A DNA stretch of 64,000 nucleotides from the NCBI GenBank assembly GCA_002305545.1, contig DBRG01000017.1, forward strand, positions 141,656 through 205,655, in the 5' to 3' direction. The notes below the pieces were generated by a model. That model searched no databases and had not been told where the DNA came from. It worked only from the letters and a program-made list of their open reading frames with translations. This stretch comes from Bacteroidales bacterium UBA1374. GTDB lineage: Bacteria; Bacteroidota; Bacteroidia; Bacteroidales; UBA932. This document shows positions 16,206 through 25,518 of the stretch, piece by piece. Numbering within the stretch: position 1 is the first letter of the stretch; every line of letters starts with the position of its first letter. Position numbers and translations under genes: made by a program.

Positions 16206-16209
16206 TATC

Positions 16210-16722
16210 ATGGAAAACCGTAAGGACAAAGTTCTGAAACAGCTGGAAGACTGGAACATTGCGTACCGTTTATATACTCATCCGCCCCTGCCCACGGCGG
16301 CAGATGCCATGGCTTACTGGAAAGACATTGAGGCCCAGCACTGTAAAAATCTCTTCTTCAGAAATCACAAGGGGAACCGTCATTACCTGGTGGTTTTTGA
16401 CTGGAAAAGGGATTTACCCATCCACCGAATAGAAAAGATGCTCCGGCAGGGCAAACTCACTTTCGCATCACCTCAGCGGATGATGCGCTACCTGGGAGTG
16501 GAACCCGGTTCGGTTTCCCCTTTCGGATTGCTGAACGACACGGAAAATCATGTAGTCCTTTTTCTGGACAACAAACTGAAAGAAGCGGAAGAAATCAGTT
16601 TTCATCCCAATGACAACCGGTATACAGCCGTCATCTCAAAAACAGACTTCTTCCGCTTCCTGGAGCTGGTTGGCAACGCCCATGTCTTCCTGGACATTGA
16701 CAGCCCGGAAATCCCGGCTTAG
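16210..16722 (+). CDS. Prolyl-tRNA deacylase, YbaK/ProX family
   Basis: A 170-residue stand-alone editing domain of the YbaK/ProX (ProXp-ala) type. The N-terminus has the THPPLPTAADA segment. Later come the KNLFFRNHKGNRHYLVV core, and GVEPGSVSPFGLLND with the conserved Gly-x-x-Pro-Gly, which shape the aminoacyl pocket. The family removes mischarged alanine or cysteine from tRNA-Pro. I set the start at 16210, not 16183, because a promoter box lies just ahead of it and the upstream codons would run into the GNAT gene. It overlaps galK by four bases at the convergent end. Confidence 0.9.
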   Translation: MENRKDKVLKQLEDWNIAYRLYTHPPLPTAADAMAYWKDIEAQHCKNLFFRNHKGNRHYLVVFDWKRDLPIHRIEKMLRQGKLTFASPQRMMRYLGVEPGSVSPFGLLNDTENHVVLFLDNKLKEAEEISFHPNDNRYTAVISKTDFFRFLELVGNAHVFLDIDSPEIPA

Positions 16723-17873
16723 GAGATCCTGCGTGCCCCGTCACTGATCACCACATCATACACTTTGGGCTGATGACCGAATTTACGGGCAAACTGTTCT
16801 ATTGCCTGAGCCAGAAATCCTTCATATAAATGATCTTTCACAAGATTGATGGTGCATCCGCCAAAACCTCCTCCCATCACCCGGGAACCGGTTACTCCGC
16901 ATTCCCTGGCAATCTGGTTCAGAAAGTCGAGTTCGTCACAACTTACCTCATACAGGCGGCTCATGCCATCATGGGTCAGATACATCATGCGGCCTACCGT
17001 CTCATAATCGTCCCGTTCCAGGGCATCACTCACGGTAAGCACACGCTCAGTTTCCTGCACCACGTATTGGGCCCGCATAAAATCTTCTTCTGAGAGTTTG
17101 TCTTTTACCTGATTCAGCATATCCATGGTAACATCGCGAAGGAATTCCACCCCGGGATTTCCGTTCTCACGTACAACCCTGGCCGCGTTTTCACAAGATT
17201 CGCGGCGTTTGTTGTATGCCGAGGAAGCCAGTTCATGCTTGACTACTGTGTCGAGCAACACCAGCCGGTAACCCTGGGGATGAAAAGGAAAATACTTGTA
17301 TTCCATACTCCGGGTATCCAGGCGGATGAGATTCCCTTTTTTCCCAAAAAGCGAAATGAACTGGTCCATTATGCCGCACTTAACCCCTACATAATTGTGT
17401 TCGGTAGCCTGCCCGATGTGTGCCAGTTCCATCTTGTCAATTCCCAGGGAAAACATGTCATTCAGAGCATAGGCATACGTGCTTTCCAGCGCGGCCGACG
17501 AGGACATGCCGGCTCCCAGGGGAACGTCTCCGGCAAAAGCGGTATCAAATCCACCCGGGTTCCCACCCCGTTTAATGATCTCACGGCATACCCCAAAGAT
17601 ATACCGGGCCCAGGAAGCGGCCGGAAGATCAGTTTCATCCATGGTGAACTCGGCATAATCCTGCAGATCCACGGACCAGGCACGTACTTTTTTTGTACCG
17701 TTGGCGAGAATCACCGCTACCATGCCCTTATCAATGGCTCCGGGAAAAACAAAGCTGCCGTTGTAATCGGTATGTTCCCCAATCAGGTTGATCCTCCCGG
17801 GGGAGGCATACACCCTTGAATCCTGGCACCCGAATTTGTCTTTGAACTGCTGTTTTATGATATTAATCTCCAT
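16719..17873 (-). CDS. galK: Galactokinase
   Basis: A 384-residue GHMP kinase. The galactokinase signature GRINLIGEHTDYNGSFVFP lies near residue 27, the ATP-binding loop GAGMSSSAALE near 120, and the C-terminal GHMP motif MGGGFGGCTI near 340. It phosphorylates galactose at C1, the first step of the Leloir pathway. It is the last gene of the permease-ROK kinase-galK operon, 11 bases after the kinase. Length is typical. Confidence 0.96.
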   Translation of the reverse strand: MEINIIKQQFKDKFGCQDSRVYASPGRINLIGEHTDYNGSFVFPGAIDKGMVAVILANGTKKVRAWSVDLQDYAEFTMDETDLPAASWARYIFGVCREIIKRGGNPGGFDTAFAGDVPLGAGMSSSAALESTYAYALNDMFSLGIDKMELAHIGQATEHNYVGVKCGIMDQFISLFGKKGNLIRLDTRSMEYKYFPFHPQGYRLVLLDTVVKHELASSAYNKRRESCENAARVVRENGNPGVEFLRDVTMDMLNQVKDKLSEEDFMRAQYVVQETERVLTVSDALERDDYETVGRMMYLTHDGMSRLYEVSCDELDFLNQIARECGVTGSRVMGGGFGGCTINLVKDHLYEGFLAQAIEQFARKFGHQPKVYDVVISDGARRIS

Positions 17874-17884
17874 ACCGCAGTCCT

Positions 17885-18871
17885 TTATAATTCCCAGGCC
17901 AGCGCGGCCGAGCCCAGAATGGCTGCCTCGGATCCGGGCAACTGGGAAGGAATTACTTTCACCTTCCCCTTCCAGATAGACAGCAGGTTGTCTTCCATGG
18001 CATCAATGGTGGGTTTGAAAATCAGATCTCCGGCTTGTGCAAGCCCTCCGAATAGCACTATGGCTTCCGGAGCGCTGAAGGCAACGAAATCGGCAAAGGC
18101 TTCTCCCAGGATCCTTCCGGTGTAATTGAATACTTCAATGGACAAAGCGTCTCCTTTGGCGGCAGCCTCGGCAACATCCCTGGAAGTAATATCATCTGCG
18201 GGCATATTCCTGAGGGTGCTGGGACGCTTGGGATCCATTTCCAGCAGTTCCCGGGCTGTCCTGGCAACACCTATGGCCGAAGCATATGATTCCAGGCAAC
18301 CAATCTTGCCGCAATTGCACATACGGCCTGTACGGCGGATGGATGTGGTATGCCCCAGCTCGCCTGCAAAGCCATCGTGTCCGTATACCACCTTGCCGTC
18401 GATCACAATGCCGCTGCCCACCCCCGTTCCCAGGGTTATTTCAATGAAATTCTTCATGCCTTTGGCTGCCCCATAGATCATTTCTCCCTGGGCTGCCGCA
18501 TTAGCGTCGTTGGTCACAACGGCAGATATACCCATGGCCTCTTCCACATTTTTCTTCAAGTGTACCACTTTGGGGTTGCCCTGTTTGTCTTTTGCCCATT
18601 TCAGGTTGGGGGCTGCTTCGATAGTTCCTTTATAATAATTTCCATTAGGCGCCCCTATGCCGATGCCCTTGATCTTTTCCTTACCGCCGATCTCAGGTGC
18701 GGCAATCATGCGGGTAAGGCTCTTTTCCAGTTCATCCATGTAGTCTTTCAGGGTAGTGATATCACGGGTATCGAAAGTATCCTGGATAATGATATTTCCG
18801 CGGGCATCCACAACGCCCAGTTTTGTGCTCTGACCTCCAATGTCAATGCCGATTACGTAAGGTTTTACCAT
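17885..18871 (-). CDS. ROK family sugar kinase (glucokinase-like)
   Basis: A 328-residue ROK protein without an N-terminal HTH, so an enzyme and not a repressor. The ATP-binding GIDIGGQSTKLGVV is at the N-terminus, and catalytic Asp lies in VTNDANAAAQGE. The zinc and substrate segment GELGHTTS ... CNCGKIGCLES shows the ROK CxCGxxGCxE signature. Glucose is the most likely substrate, given the sugar permease and galactokinase in the same operon; another hexose is possible. Confidence 0.88.
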   Translation of the reverse strand: MVKPYVIGIDIGGQSTKLGVVDARGNIIIQDTFDTRDITTLKDYMDELEKSLTRMIAAPEIGGKEKIKGIGIGAPNGNYYKGTIEAAPNLKWAKDKQGNPKVVHLKKNVEEAMGISAVVTNDANAAAQGEMIYGAAKGMKNFIEITLGTGVGSGIVIDGKVVYGHDGFAGELGHTTSIRRTGRMCNCGKIGCLESYASAIGVARTARELLEMDPKRPSTLRNMPADDITSRDVAEAAAKGDALSIEVFNYTGRILGEAFADFVAFSAPEAIVLFGGLAQAGDLIFKPTIDAMEDNLLSIWKGKVKVIPSQLPGSEAAILGSAALAWEL

Positions 18872-18874
18872 GAT

Positions 18875-20164
18875 TTATTGTTTTTGGATTTCTTTATGAA
18901 CAATCTTTGATCCTGCAAGGGCATAGAACAGCATATAGGCCAGGCCAAGGGCGACCACCCAGTAACTGGTTATAAAACCCGCCTTGTCAGCAACAAATCC
19001 CTGGAAAGCAGGAAGGATGCCTCCGCCACAAACCAATACCATGAAAAGGCCCGAAGCGGCAGCCGTATATTTGCCCAGCCCTTCGACAGCCAGGTTGAAG
19101 ATGCTGCCCCACATGATGGAAGTACACAGACCCACCAGTACAATATACATGGCGTTGATGGGCACATCGGCCATCCCGAAGGAAAGACCGCCAATGGCTG
19201 AACGTTGCAGCACCGGTAATGTCACCATGGTGGAAGTAGAGGAGAATATGGTCAGAAGGATAAGGACAAGTCCTACCAGTGAAGTGGAGCTGAGCATGGC
19301 TTTGCTGGAAACCTTATTGCCTACCGATGCCCCAATCAGACGGCCTATCAGCATCAGGAACCAATAAGTTCCTGCCACGAAACCGGCAATGGTTTTCCCG
19401 ACTTCCGGGGTGTCGGAGAGCCAGTAGATCATGATGCCCGGTGTTCCTACTTCTACACCCACGTACACGAAAATGGCTATGGCACCCAAAATGAAATGCC
19501 TGTATTTCAGGGCTCCTGCCATCAGTTTACCCAGGGGCTCCTTGCTTTCGGCCACATGGGGTTCCGGAATCTTCACTGCCAATAGTACGACAAATACAAG
19601 GGCAAATACACCCATGGCAATATATAATACGGGGAACACATCCTTGATGTTGGCTTTGGCTGCCTCACCAATCAGAATACCCACCAGGGCAGGTGTCAGC
19701 GTTGCCATAAGGGAATTGAAAGAGCCTCCGACCTGGATGAGCTGGTTGCCTTTATTTCCGCCGCCGCCCAGTGTGTTGAGCATTGGATTCACAACCGTAT
19801 TGAGCAGGCACATGGAGAAACCGGCCACAAATGCTCCCAGCAGGTATATGCTGAATGCTGCGCTTTCGGGTGAATGACCCGAGAGAAACTGAATGAGAAC
19901 ACCCAGGAAACCAATGGCTATGGCAATGAGTGCCGTTTTTTTGTACCCTATGCGCTGTAGCATCATACCGCCGGGTATTCCCATCACGGCATAGGCAATG
20001 AAATTGGCTGCATTACCCAGCAACCCCTGGAAATTGGATACTCCGAATTGTTCTTTCAATACCTGACCCATGGGTGCTGCCAGATTGGTCACAAATGAGA
20101 TCATCCCGAACAGTACAATCATCATGATGATTGGCAGGGCATAGCTTTTTTTCTTTGTTGTCAT
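18875..20164 (-). CDS. MFS sugar permease (FucP/glucose-galactose type)
   Basis: A 429-residue inner-membrane protein with 12 predicted transmembrane helices. It is similar in layout to the fucose/glucose/galactose:H+ symporter branch, with long stretches such as AIFVYVGVEVGTPGIMIYWLSD and the mid-protein loop EPHVAESKEPLGKL. It is first of three genes ending in galactokinase, which suggests that it imports galactose or glucose released by the neighbouring PULs. Three bases separate it from the kinase. A -7 box lies about 50 bases upstream. Confidence 0.88.
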   Translation of the reverse strand: MTTKKKSYALPIIMMIVLFGMISFVTNLAAPMGQVLKEQFGVSNFQGLLGNAANFIAYAVMGIPGGMMLQRIGYKKTALIAIAIGFLGVLIQFLSGHSPESAAFSIYLLGAFVAGFSMCLLNTVVNPMLNTLGGGGNKGNQLIQVGGSFNSLMATLTPALVGILIGEAAKANIKDVFPVLYIAMGVFALVFVVLLAVKIPEPHVAESKEPLGKLMAGALKYRHFILGAIAIFVYVGVEVGTPGIMIYWLSDTPEVGKTIAGFVAGTYWFLMLIGRLIGASVGNKVSSKAMLSSTSLVGLVLILLTIFSSTSTMVTLPVLQRSAIGGLSFGMADVPINAMYIVLVGLCTSIMWGSIFNLAVEGLGKYTAAASGLFMVLVCGGGILPAFQGFVADKAGFITSYWVVALGLAYMLFYALAGSKIVHKEIQKQ

Positions 20165-20213
20165 ATAAGAATGATTATGAGTAATTAATTGTGCGTTTTT
20201 TAACGAAACGTGT

Positions 20214-20221
20214 CAAAAGTA
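20214..20221 (-). promoter_or_regulatory. Predicted -7 box of the permease-kinase-galK operon
   Basis: The minus strand reads TACTTTTG, matching TAnnTTTG. The leader would be about 45 bases. Confidence 0.5.
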
Positions 20222-20256
20222 AGGATTTCTTTTCAAAAAAAGGTCTTTCTAATCCA

Positions 20257-21804
20257 TTATTTAAAGTCAGGACGCAGCTCCAGAGTTACTAAGGATTTAG
20301 CAGGCATAGTCAGTGTCAGGACATCGTTTCCGGCTTTTATAGCTGAGTAGGTTTCCGGCTTGACTGTATATGGACAATCAAAATCATTATAGCCCGTAAT
20401 TTGTCCGCACGTAAGTATTCTGCCGGATAAGTTATTATATAGTAGACCGTTCAGATTGATCGTGACCTCACACGACTTGTCCAGTCTTACGTTGGCCAGA
20501 GAGATGTGCATCACGCCTTTTTCATTGACAGAAGCTGTAGCATAAACCGACTGAATAACTCTCTTGTCACGTGTTACGATATCCGAACTACTAACTTCCA
20601 GTGGTATAAAAGAAGCGCCCTGATGCACTTTGAACATTTCAAACACATGATAGGTGGGAGTAAGGACCATTTTGTCGTCTCTGGTCAGAACCATCGCCTG
20701 GAGCACATTGGCCAGCTGGGCAATGTTGGCCATTTTCACCCGGTCTGCATGGCGGTGGAAAACCATCAGTGAAAGAGCTGCCACAAAAGCATCGCGCATG
20801 GTATTCTGCTGGTACAGATGCCCCCGTACAGTTCCGGGTTCTTCATCCCACCAGGCTCCCCATTCGTCTACCATAAGCGCAATCTGTTTTTCGGGATCAA
20901 TCCGGTCCATGATGGCACTGTGAGACTTTATCACATTGTCAATATCCAGGCATTTTGCCAGTGTCCGGTAATAATCACCGGATGTGAACTGTGTGGCCGA
21001 ACCTTTGGCATTCCAGTCATGAACCGTGTAGAAATGAACCGACAGACCGTTCATCCGCCATCCTACTCTTTCCATCATGACCTCTGTCCAGTTGACGTCA
21101 AAATCACTGGGCCCCACGGCAACTTTGAATAAGCGGTTGTCTCCGAAATTCCGGCAATATGTAGCGTATCTGCGGTATTGATCGGCGTAAAACTCGGGTC
21201 GCATATTTCCTCCGCAGCCCCAGCTTTCATTTCCCACGCCAAAATATTTCACTTTCCAGGGTTTGTCCCGTCCATTTTCCCGGCGCAGGTTGGCCAGGGG
21301 GCTGTCGGCCGGGGATGTCATATATTCCACCCAGTCGGCCATTTCCTCTACTGTTCCGCTGCCCAGGTTTGCGCTCACATACGGCTCGCACCCCAACAAC
21401 TCACAAAGGTTAAGGAATTCATGCGTGCCAAAGCTGTTATCCTCTACAGTACCGCCCCAGTGCGTATTGATCATTTTTGGTCTCAACTGCCGCGGGCCTA
21501 TCCCGTCTCGCCAGTGGTATTCATCGGCAAAACAGCCTCCGGGCCAGCGCAGGACCGGAATCTGCAGTTTTTTCAGGGCTTCCAGCACATCGTTACGGTA
21601 TCCCTGTGTGTTTGGAATAGGGGAATCGGGGCCGACCCAGAGGCCCCCGTAAATACATGTTCCCAGGTGCTCAGCAAAATGTCCATAGATTTCTTTTTCT
21701 ATGCGCCATGTATCTTTCTGCGGATGCAGATCTATGATGGCTTTTTCCTGTGCAACCATTGGCAGACAAGCCAACAATGCTGCAAAAGTGATTCTAATTT
21801 TCAT
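20257..21804 (-). CDS. GH51 alpha-L-arabinofuranosidase
   Basis: A 515-residue secreted enzyme (signal peptide ending at PMVAQ). The GH51 fold is clear: FAEHLGTCIYGGLWVG, RWPGGCFADEYHW, acid/base Glu193 in GVGNESWG, and nucleophile Glu314 in MVDEWGAWW, followed by the C-terminal beta-sandwich. It removes arabinofuranosyl side chains from arabinoxylan or arabinan. Although next to the PUL operon, it is separated from GH3 by a terminator and has its own -7 box four bases before ATG. It is therefore probably expressed independently. Confidence 0.95.
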   Translation of the reverse strand: MKIRITFAALLACLPMVAQEKAIIDLHPQKDTWRIEKEIYGHFAEHLGTCIYGGLWVGPDSPIPNTQGYRNDVLEALKKLQIPVLRWPGGCFADEYHWRDGIGPRQLRPKMINTHWGGTVEDNSFGTHEFLNLCELLGCEPYVSANLGSGTVEEMADWVEYMTSPADSPLANLRRENGRDKPWKVKYFGVGNESWGCGGNMRPEFYADQYRRYATYCRNFGDNRLFKVAVGPSDFDVNWTEVMMERVGWRMNGLSVHFYTVHDWNAKGSATQFTSGDYYRTLAKCLDIDNVIKSHSAIMDRIDPEKQIALMVDEWGAWWDEEPGTVRGHLYQQNTMRDAFVAALSLMVFHRHADRVKMANIAQLANVLQAMVLTRDDKMVLTPTYHVFEMFKVHQGASFIPLEVSSSDIVTRDKRVIQSVYATASVNEKGVMHISLANVRLDKSCEVTINLNGLLYNNLSGRILTCGQITGYNDFDCPYTVKPETYSAIKAGNDVLTLTMPAKSLVTLELRPDFK

Positions 21805-21808
21805 AATC

Positions 21809-21816
21809 CAAATTTA
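21809..21816 (-). promoter_or_regulatory. Predicted -7 box directly before the GH51 start
   Basis: The minus strand reads TAAATTTG, GATT, ATG. It gives a leaderless transcript beginning after the terminator of the upstream operon. Confidence 0.55.
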
Positions 21817-21828
21817 CAATTTAACAGG

Positions 21829-21858
21829 AAAAAACCACCCCGTACGAGGTGGTTTTCC
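21829..21858 (-). terminator. Rho-independent terminator after GH3
   Basis: Perfect nine-base stem AAAACCACC (21831-21839) with GGTGGTTTT (21848-21856) around an eight-base loop. On the minus strand it ends in six T. It closes the PUL transcript before GH51. Confidence 0.8.
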
Positions 21859-21886
21859 ATCATAAAAACAGTTTATTGGGTAATAA

Positions 21887-24265
21887 TCAGATCTGCGGGG
21901 TTAATACATTGTTAACGGCTTTGAAAATTTCCTTTTTTACAGAAATTGAGGCTTCAGACCGGATGTCGGCAGAAGAAGCTCCCAAACGTATCTTATAAAT
22001 ACCGGGTTCGGTTACCCAACCTGAACGTTCCTGGTTAAAAGAGGCCAGATCACAGGTTGTAAAAATCATTTCCACCCGTTCGGTTTGTCCGGGTCCCAAC
22101 AACCCTGTTTTGGCAAAAGCTTTCAGTTCTTTCTCCGGTTTGATCATATCTTTCCCGGGAGCCGCCACATAAAGCTGTACGGCTTCTTTTCCGGGCAGGT
22201 TGCCTGTGTTGGTAACATCAAGACTTACCGTGTATATTCCCCGGCGGACCGAAATTTCCGGCTCTCCGTATTGGAAGGCTGTGTATGAAAGTCCGTAACC
22301 GAAAGGATAGGACACTTCTGTTCCGTAGTGTTCAAAAGCACGATACCCGACAAATATGCCCTCTTTGTATTCCGTATAATCAACATTGGCTATGGGTTCT
22401 CTTTCCGGTTCAGGAGTCCCGTTTTGCATAATGGCCATAAGGGGAGCTCCGGTTTTTGGTTCGTTACCTGTGGGGAAGTTCGCCGAAGAGGGATGATCTT
22501 CCCAGGCAATGGGAAATGTCATGGTCAATTTGCCCGACGGGTTTACTTTCCCGGTAAGGACATCGGCCACGGCATTGCCGCCTTCCTGTCCTCCCTGCCA
22601 TGCCAGAAGTATGGCATCGGGCAGATCTTTCCAAAGGGAGGTCTCAATTACACCGCCTATGTTCAGAATAACGACCACTTTTTTCCCTTCCTGGTGAAAG
22701 ATTTCAGACACTTTGCCCAGCATTTCCTTTTCGGCCAGGGTGAGCAGGAAATCATCTTCAAGACGACGGTCCAAAAATTCTCCGGAATTACGGCCTATGG
22801 TAATGAAGGCAATATCATTTTCCCTAGCCATTCTCCGGATCATTTTTTCAGAAGGAAGGTATTCTTCCAATGGCTTTTTAGGCATAAATGCACTCAACAT
22901 ATCCCGGGAACGGGTCTTTTCGCGTTTTTCAATTTCTTTGCTGCGATAATCCAGGTATTCTTTTTTCAGATCCTGATGCAGCTCAAAACCGGCATTTTCC
23001 AGTCCTTCCACCAAAGAAACCGTATACGCTTCGTTTACATCACCACTGCCGGTCCCCCCTGCAATAAAAGCATAGGAGGTGTTCCCGAAAGCGGCTACCT
23101 TACGAACATTTTCGGCCAACGGAAGCAGGGACTCTGAGTTTTTCAGCAAGACCATGCCTTCAGCTCCTGCCTGGCGGGTAACCTGAGCATGGGCTTCCAG
23201 ATCCGGTTTGTTGCTGTAAGGATACCCCTTGAAACGGGGAGAAACGACAATCAGTTCCAATATGCGCCTGACACTCGTATCTACAAATTCTTCCTGCAGG
23301 GAGCTATCCTCAAGGGCTTTCAGGATGTCTTCTTTCTGATTGGGCCTTCCAGGCATCAGCAGATCATTGCCTGCATGGATCTGGGCAGGGGCATCTACAC
23401 CTCCGAACCAGTCACTCACGACTGTCCCCTGGAATCCCCATTCGTCACGGGTAATTGTAGTTAAAAAATCCCGGCTTTGCGAGGCATAGGTACCGTTGAT
23501 CTTGTTATAGGAAGACATTATGGTACGGGGATTTGATTCTTTGACAACGATCTCAAATCCTTTGAGGTACAATTCCCGGAGTGCCCTGGTGTCCAAACGG
23601 GCATCATTGCCCATGCGGTTGGTTTCCTGGTTGTTTACAGCAAAATGTTTCACCGAGGTGCCTACCCCGTTGGACTGGATCCCCCGTATCATGGCAGCTG
23701 CCATTTTTCCAGATACATAAGGATCTTCTGAATAGTACTCAAAATTTCTGCCGCATAAAGGATTCCGGTGCAGATTCATCCCGGGTCCCAGGATAATGTC
23801 GCATCCGTATTCCAATACCTCGGCACCCATGTTTTGGCCAACCAGTTCCACCAACTCAAGGTCCCATGAAGAAGCCAGCTGGGTGGCAATGGGAAAGGCT
23901 GTGCAATAATAGGTGTTTTCATCTCCTTCACGCAGGGGGGAGATGCGCAGTCCTGCAGGACCGTCTGCAAGGACTATGGCCGGGATCCCCAGACGGGGAA
24001 TGGGCCAGGTAGTTCCTGCTGCTCCGGGGACCAGGTTGCGGGTTTCACCAACAACGGGATTGTCCCCTGTAAAACCGGCCATCCCCGTTCCTACGAGCAG
24101 GGAAACTTTTTCATCGGTGGTCATGGCCTGAATAATCTCTTCTATGTTGTCGGGATTCAATTGCGGAACACCGTCAATATATACGGTAGGCTGTTTACTG
24201 TCTCCACAACCTGCCAACGGCAGTAATAAGGCTGCAAGTAAACATACTCTCAAATATTTTTTCAT
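21887..24265 (-). CDS. GH3 family beta-glycosidase lipoprotein
   Basis: A 792-residue enzyme starting at the ATG at 24265; the apparent upstream start is a TTG. Signal peptide with lipobox PLAGC. Domains: GH3 TIM-like barrel (about 40-330, with VKHFAVNNQETNR and the nucleophile Asp in VVSDWFGG), the GH3 alpha/beta sandwich (about 390-620), and a C-terminal fibronectin-III-like domain (about 690-780). In this PUL it is probably a beta-xylosidase or beta-glucosidase acting on oligosaccharides after import or at the surface. Last gene of the main PUL transcript. Confidence 0.93.
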   Translation of the reverse strand: MKKYLRVCLLAALLLPLAGCGDSKQPTVYIDGVPQLNPDNIEEIIQAMTTDEKVSLLVGTGMAGFTGDNPVVGETRNLVPGAAGTTWPIPRLGIPAIVLADGPAGLRISPLREGDENTYYCTAFPIATQLASSWDLELVELVGQNMGAEVLEYGCDIILGPGMNLHRNPLCGRNFEYYSEDPYVSGKMAAAMIRGIQSNGVGTSVKHFAVNNQETNRMGNDARLDTRALRELYLKGFEIVVKESNPRTIMSSYNKINGTYASQSRDFLTTITRDEWGFQGTVVSDWFGGVDAPAQIHAGNDLLMPGRPNQKEDILKALEDSSLQEEFVDTSVRRILELIVVSPRFKGYPYSNKPDLEAHAQVTRQAGAEGMVLLKNSESLLPLAENVRKVAAFGNTSYAFIAGGTGSGDVNEAYTVSLVEGLENAGFELHQDLKKEYLDYRSKEIEKREKTRSRDMLSAFMPKKPLEEYLPSEKMIRRMARENDIAFITIGRNSGEFLDRRLEDDFLLTLAEKEMLGKVSEIFHQEGKKVVVILNIGGVIETSLWKDLPDAILLAWQGGQEGGNAVADVLTGKVNPSGKLTMTFPIAWEDHPSSANFPTGNEPKTGAPLMAIMQNGTPEPEREPIANVDYTEYKEGIFVGYRAFEHYGTEVSYPFGYGLSYTAFQYGEPEISVRRGIYTVSLDVTNTGNLPGKEAVQLYVAAPGKDMIKPEKELKAFAKTGLLGPGQTERVEMIFTTCDLASFNQERSGWVTEPGIYKIRLGASSADIRSEASISVKKEIFKAVNNVLTPQI

Positions 24266-24290
24266 TCTTTTAAATTTTGGAAACAATTAG

Positions 24291-25475
24291 CTATTTAAAC
24301 AGCAAAGGAGCGAATTCAGAAAGGTACACCCTCCAGTTGGTCCAGGTATGACCACCCCGGCTTTCGCGGTATACGTACGGCATGTCGATCTTGTCAAGTA
24401 AAGCACGGTAATCAACATTGGCTTTATACAGGAAATCATCCTTCCCTATGGCTATCCAGTAAAGACTGTAGCCGTTTTCATGCTGTTTTTTCAGGGTTCC
24501 TTCCACATCCCGGTAAACGGGGCTGTCCGCGCGGCTTTGATCAGGCATGATGGCTGCCGAAAACAATCCTATATACCCGAACGTATTGGGATAATACCGT
24601 GAAATATGCAACGTGTGGTATCCCCCCATGGAAAGTCCGGCTATGGCCCGGGCATTTTTTTTGGGGATGGCCCGGTAGTTCGATTCCACGTAACGGATCA
24701 CATCCGTAAATGAAGCTTCAAACTGTCCGTCCATGGTACCGTCCAGTTGCATGGTGGGCTTGTACAATCCCAGGGAAGATTCACCCGGGGCAGCTTCCTG
24801 GACCACATTCCCATTGGTCATTACCACGATCATGGGTTCTGCTTTTCCTGCTGCTATGAGGTTGTCCATAATCTGTGACGTTCTCCCCAGGTTGATCCAG
24901 GCTTCTTCGTCCCCGCCCATGCCGTGCAGCAGGTAGAAAACCGGATATTTCCTTTTACCTTGTTCATACCCCGGGGGTGTATAAATGGTTATCCTTCTTT
25001 TCTGTACATATTTGTTGGAGGGACTGTCATACCAGGTACGTGTCACCGTACCGTGAGGCACATTCTGTACCGAATACAGATCGCCCTGGCCCCCCGGCGT
25101 GATCACTATGTTGGTCACAGTAGCCACATCCCTAATCTGGTGCACATTATTGGGATCCATCATACGCAGGCCGTCTACCAGTAAAGCATACCCGTAAAGA
25201 TCCGATTCCAAAGGCTTTGTGGTATAGGACCATACTCCTTTTTCATCCCTGGTCATGGGCTCGCTTCCGGGTATCCATCCCTGCGGGGGTAAAAAGTCTC
25301 CCGTAAGCTTTACTTCTTTGGCATCGGGAGCCAGAAGACGGAAAGTCACAGAATTATCCGGATTCACCTGTGGAGAGGTTATTTGGGGGCCTCCCCAAAA
25401 AAGAGCCTGTTGTGCCAACAGCACAGAGTGGCACAACAGGCAGGCCAGTGTCAGAGTTACGATTTTTTTATTCAT
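24291..25475 (-). CDS. CBM48-CE1 feruloyl/acetyl esterase
   Basis: A 394-residue secreted esterase. After the signal peptide comes an N-terminal immunoglobulin-like CBM48/E-set domain (about 25-120), then the CE1 alpha/beta-hydrolase domain with LLHGMGGDEEAW, nucleophile Ser282 in GLSMGG and catalytic His in GGHTW. This two-domain layout is characteristic of Bacteroidota feruloyl esterases in arabinoxylan PULs. It should release ferulate or acetate from side chains. A perfect 13-base hairpin lies in the signal-peptide coding region. It is co-transcribed between SusD and GH3. Confidence 0.9.
   Translation of the reverse strand: MNKKIVTLTLACLLCHSVLLAQQALFWGGPQITSPQVNPDNSVTFRLLAPDAKEVKLTGDFLPPQGWIPGSEPMTRDEKGVWSYTTKPLESDLYGYALLVDGLRMMDPNNVHQIRDVATVTNIVITPGGQGDLYSVQNVPHGTVTRTWYDSPSNKYVQKRRITIYTPPGYEQGKRKYPVFYLLHGMGGDEEAWINLGRTSQIMDNLIAAGKAEPMIVVMTNGNVVQEAAPGESSLGLYKPTMQLDGTMDGQFEASFTDVIRYVESNYRAIPKKNARAIAGLSMGGYHTLHISRYYPNTFGYIGLFSAAIMPDQSRADSPVYRDVEGTLKKQHENGYSLYWIAIGKDDFLYKANVDYRALLDKIDMPYVYRESRGGHTWTNWRVYLSEFAPLLFK
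25405..25441 (-). repeat. Perfect 13-bp inverted repeat in signal-peptide coding region
   Basis: Arms at 25405-25417 and 25429-25441 with an 11-base loop. In the mRNA this hairpin forms 34-70 bases after the esterase start codon. It could slow translation or stabilise the downstream transcript, or it may be chance within leucine and glutamine codons. Confidence 0.6.
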
Positions 25476-25518
25476 AGATACGTTTTTTGAATTTTCCGTG
25501 AATGTAATGGTATTTGTG

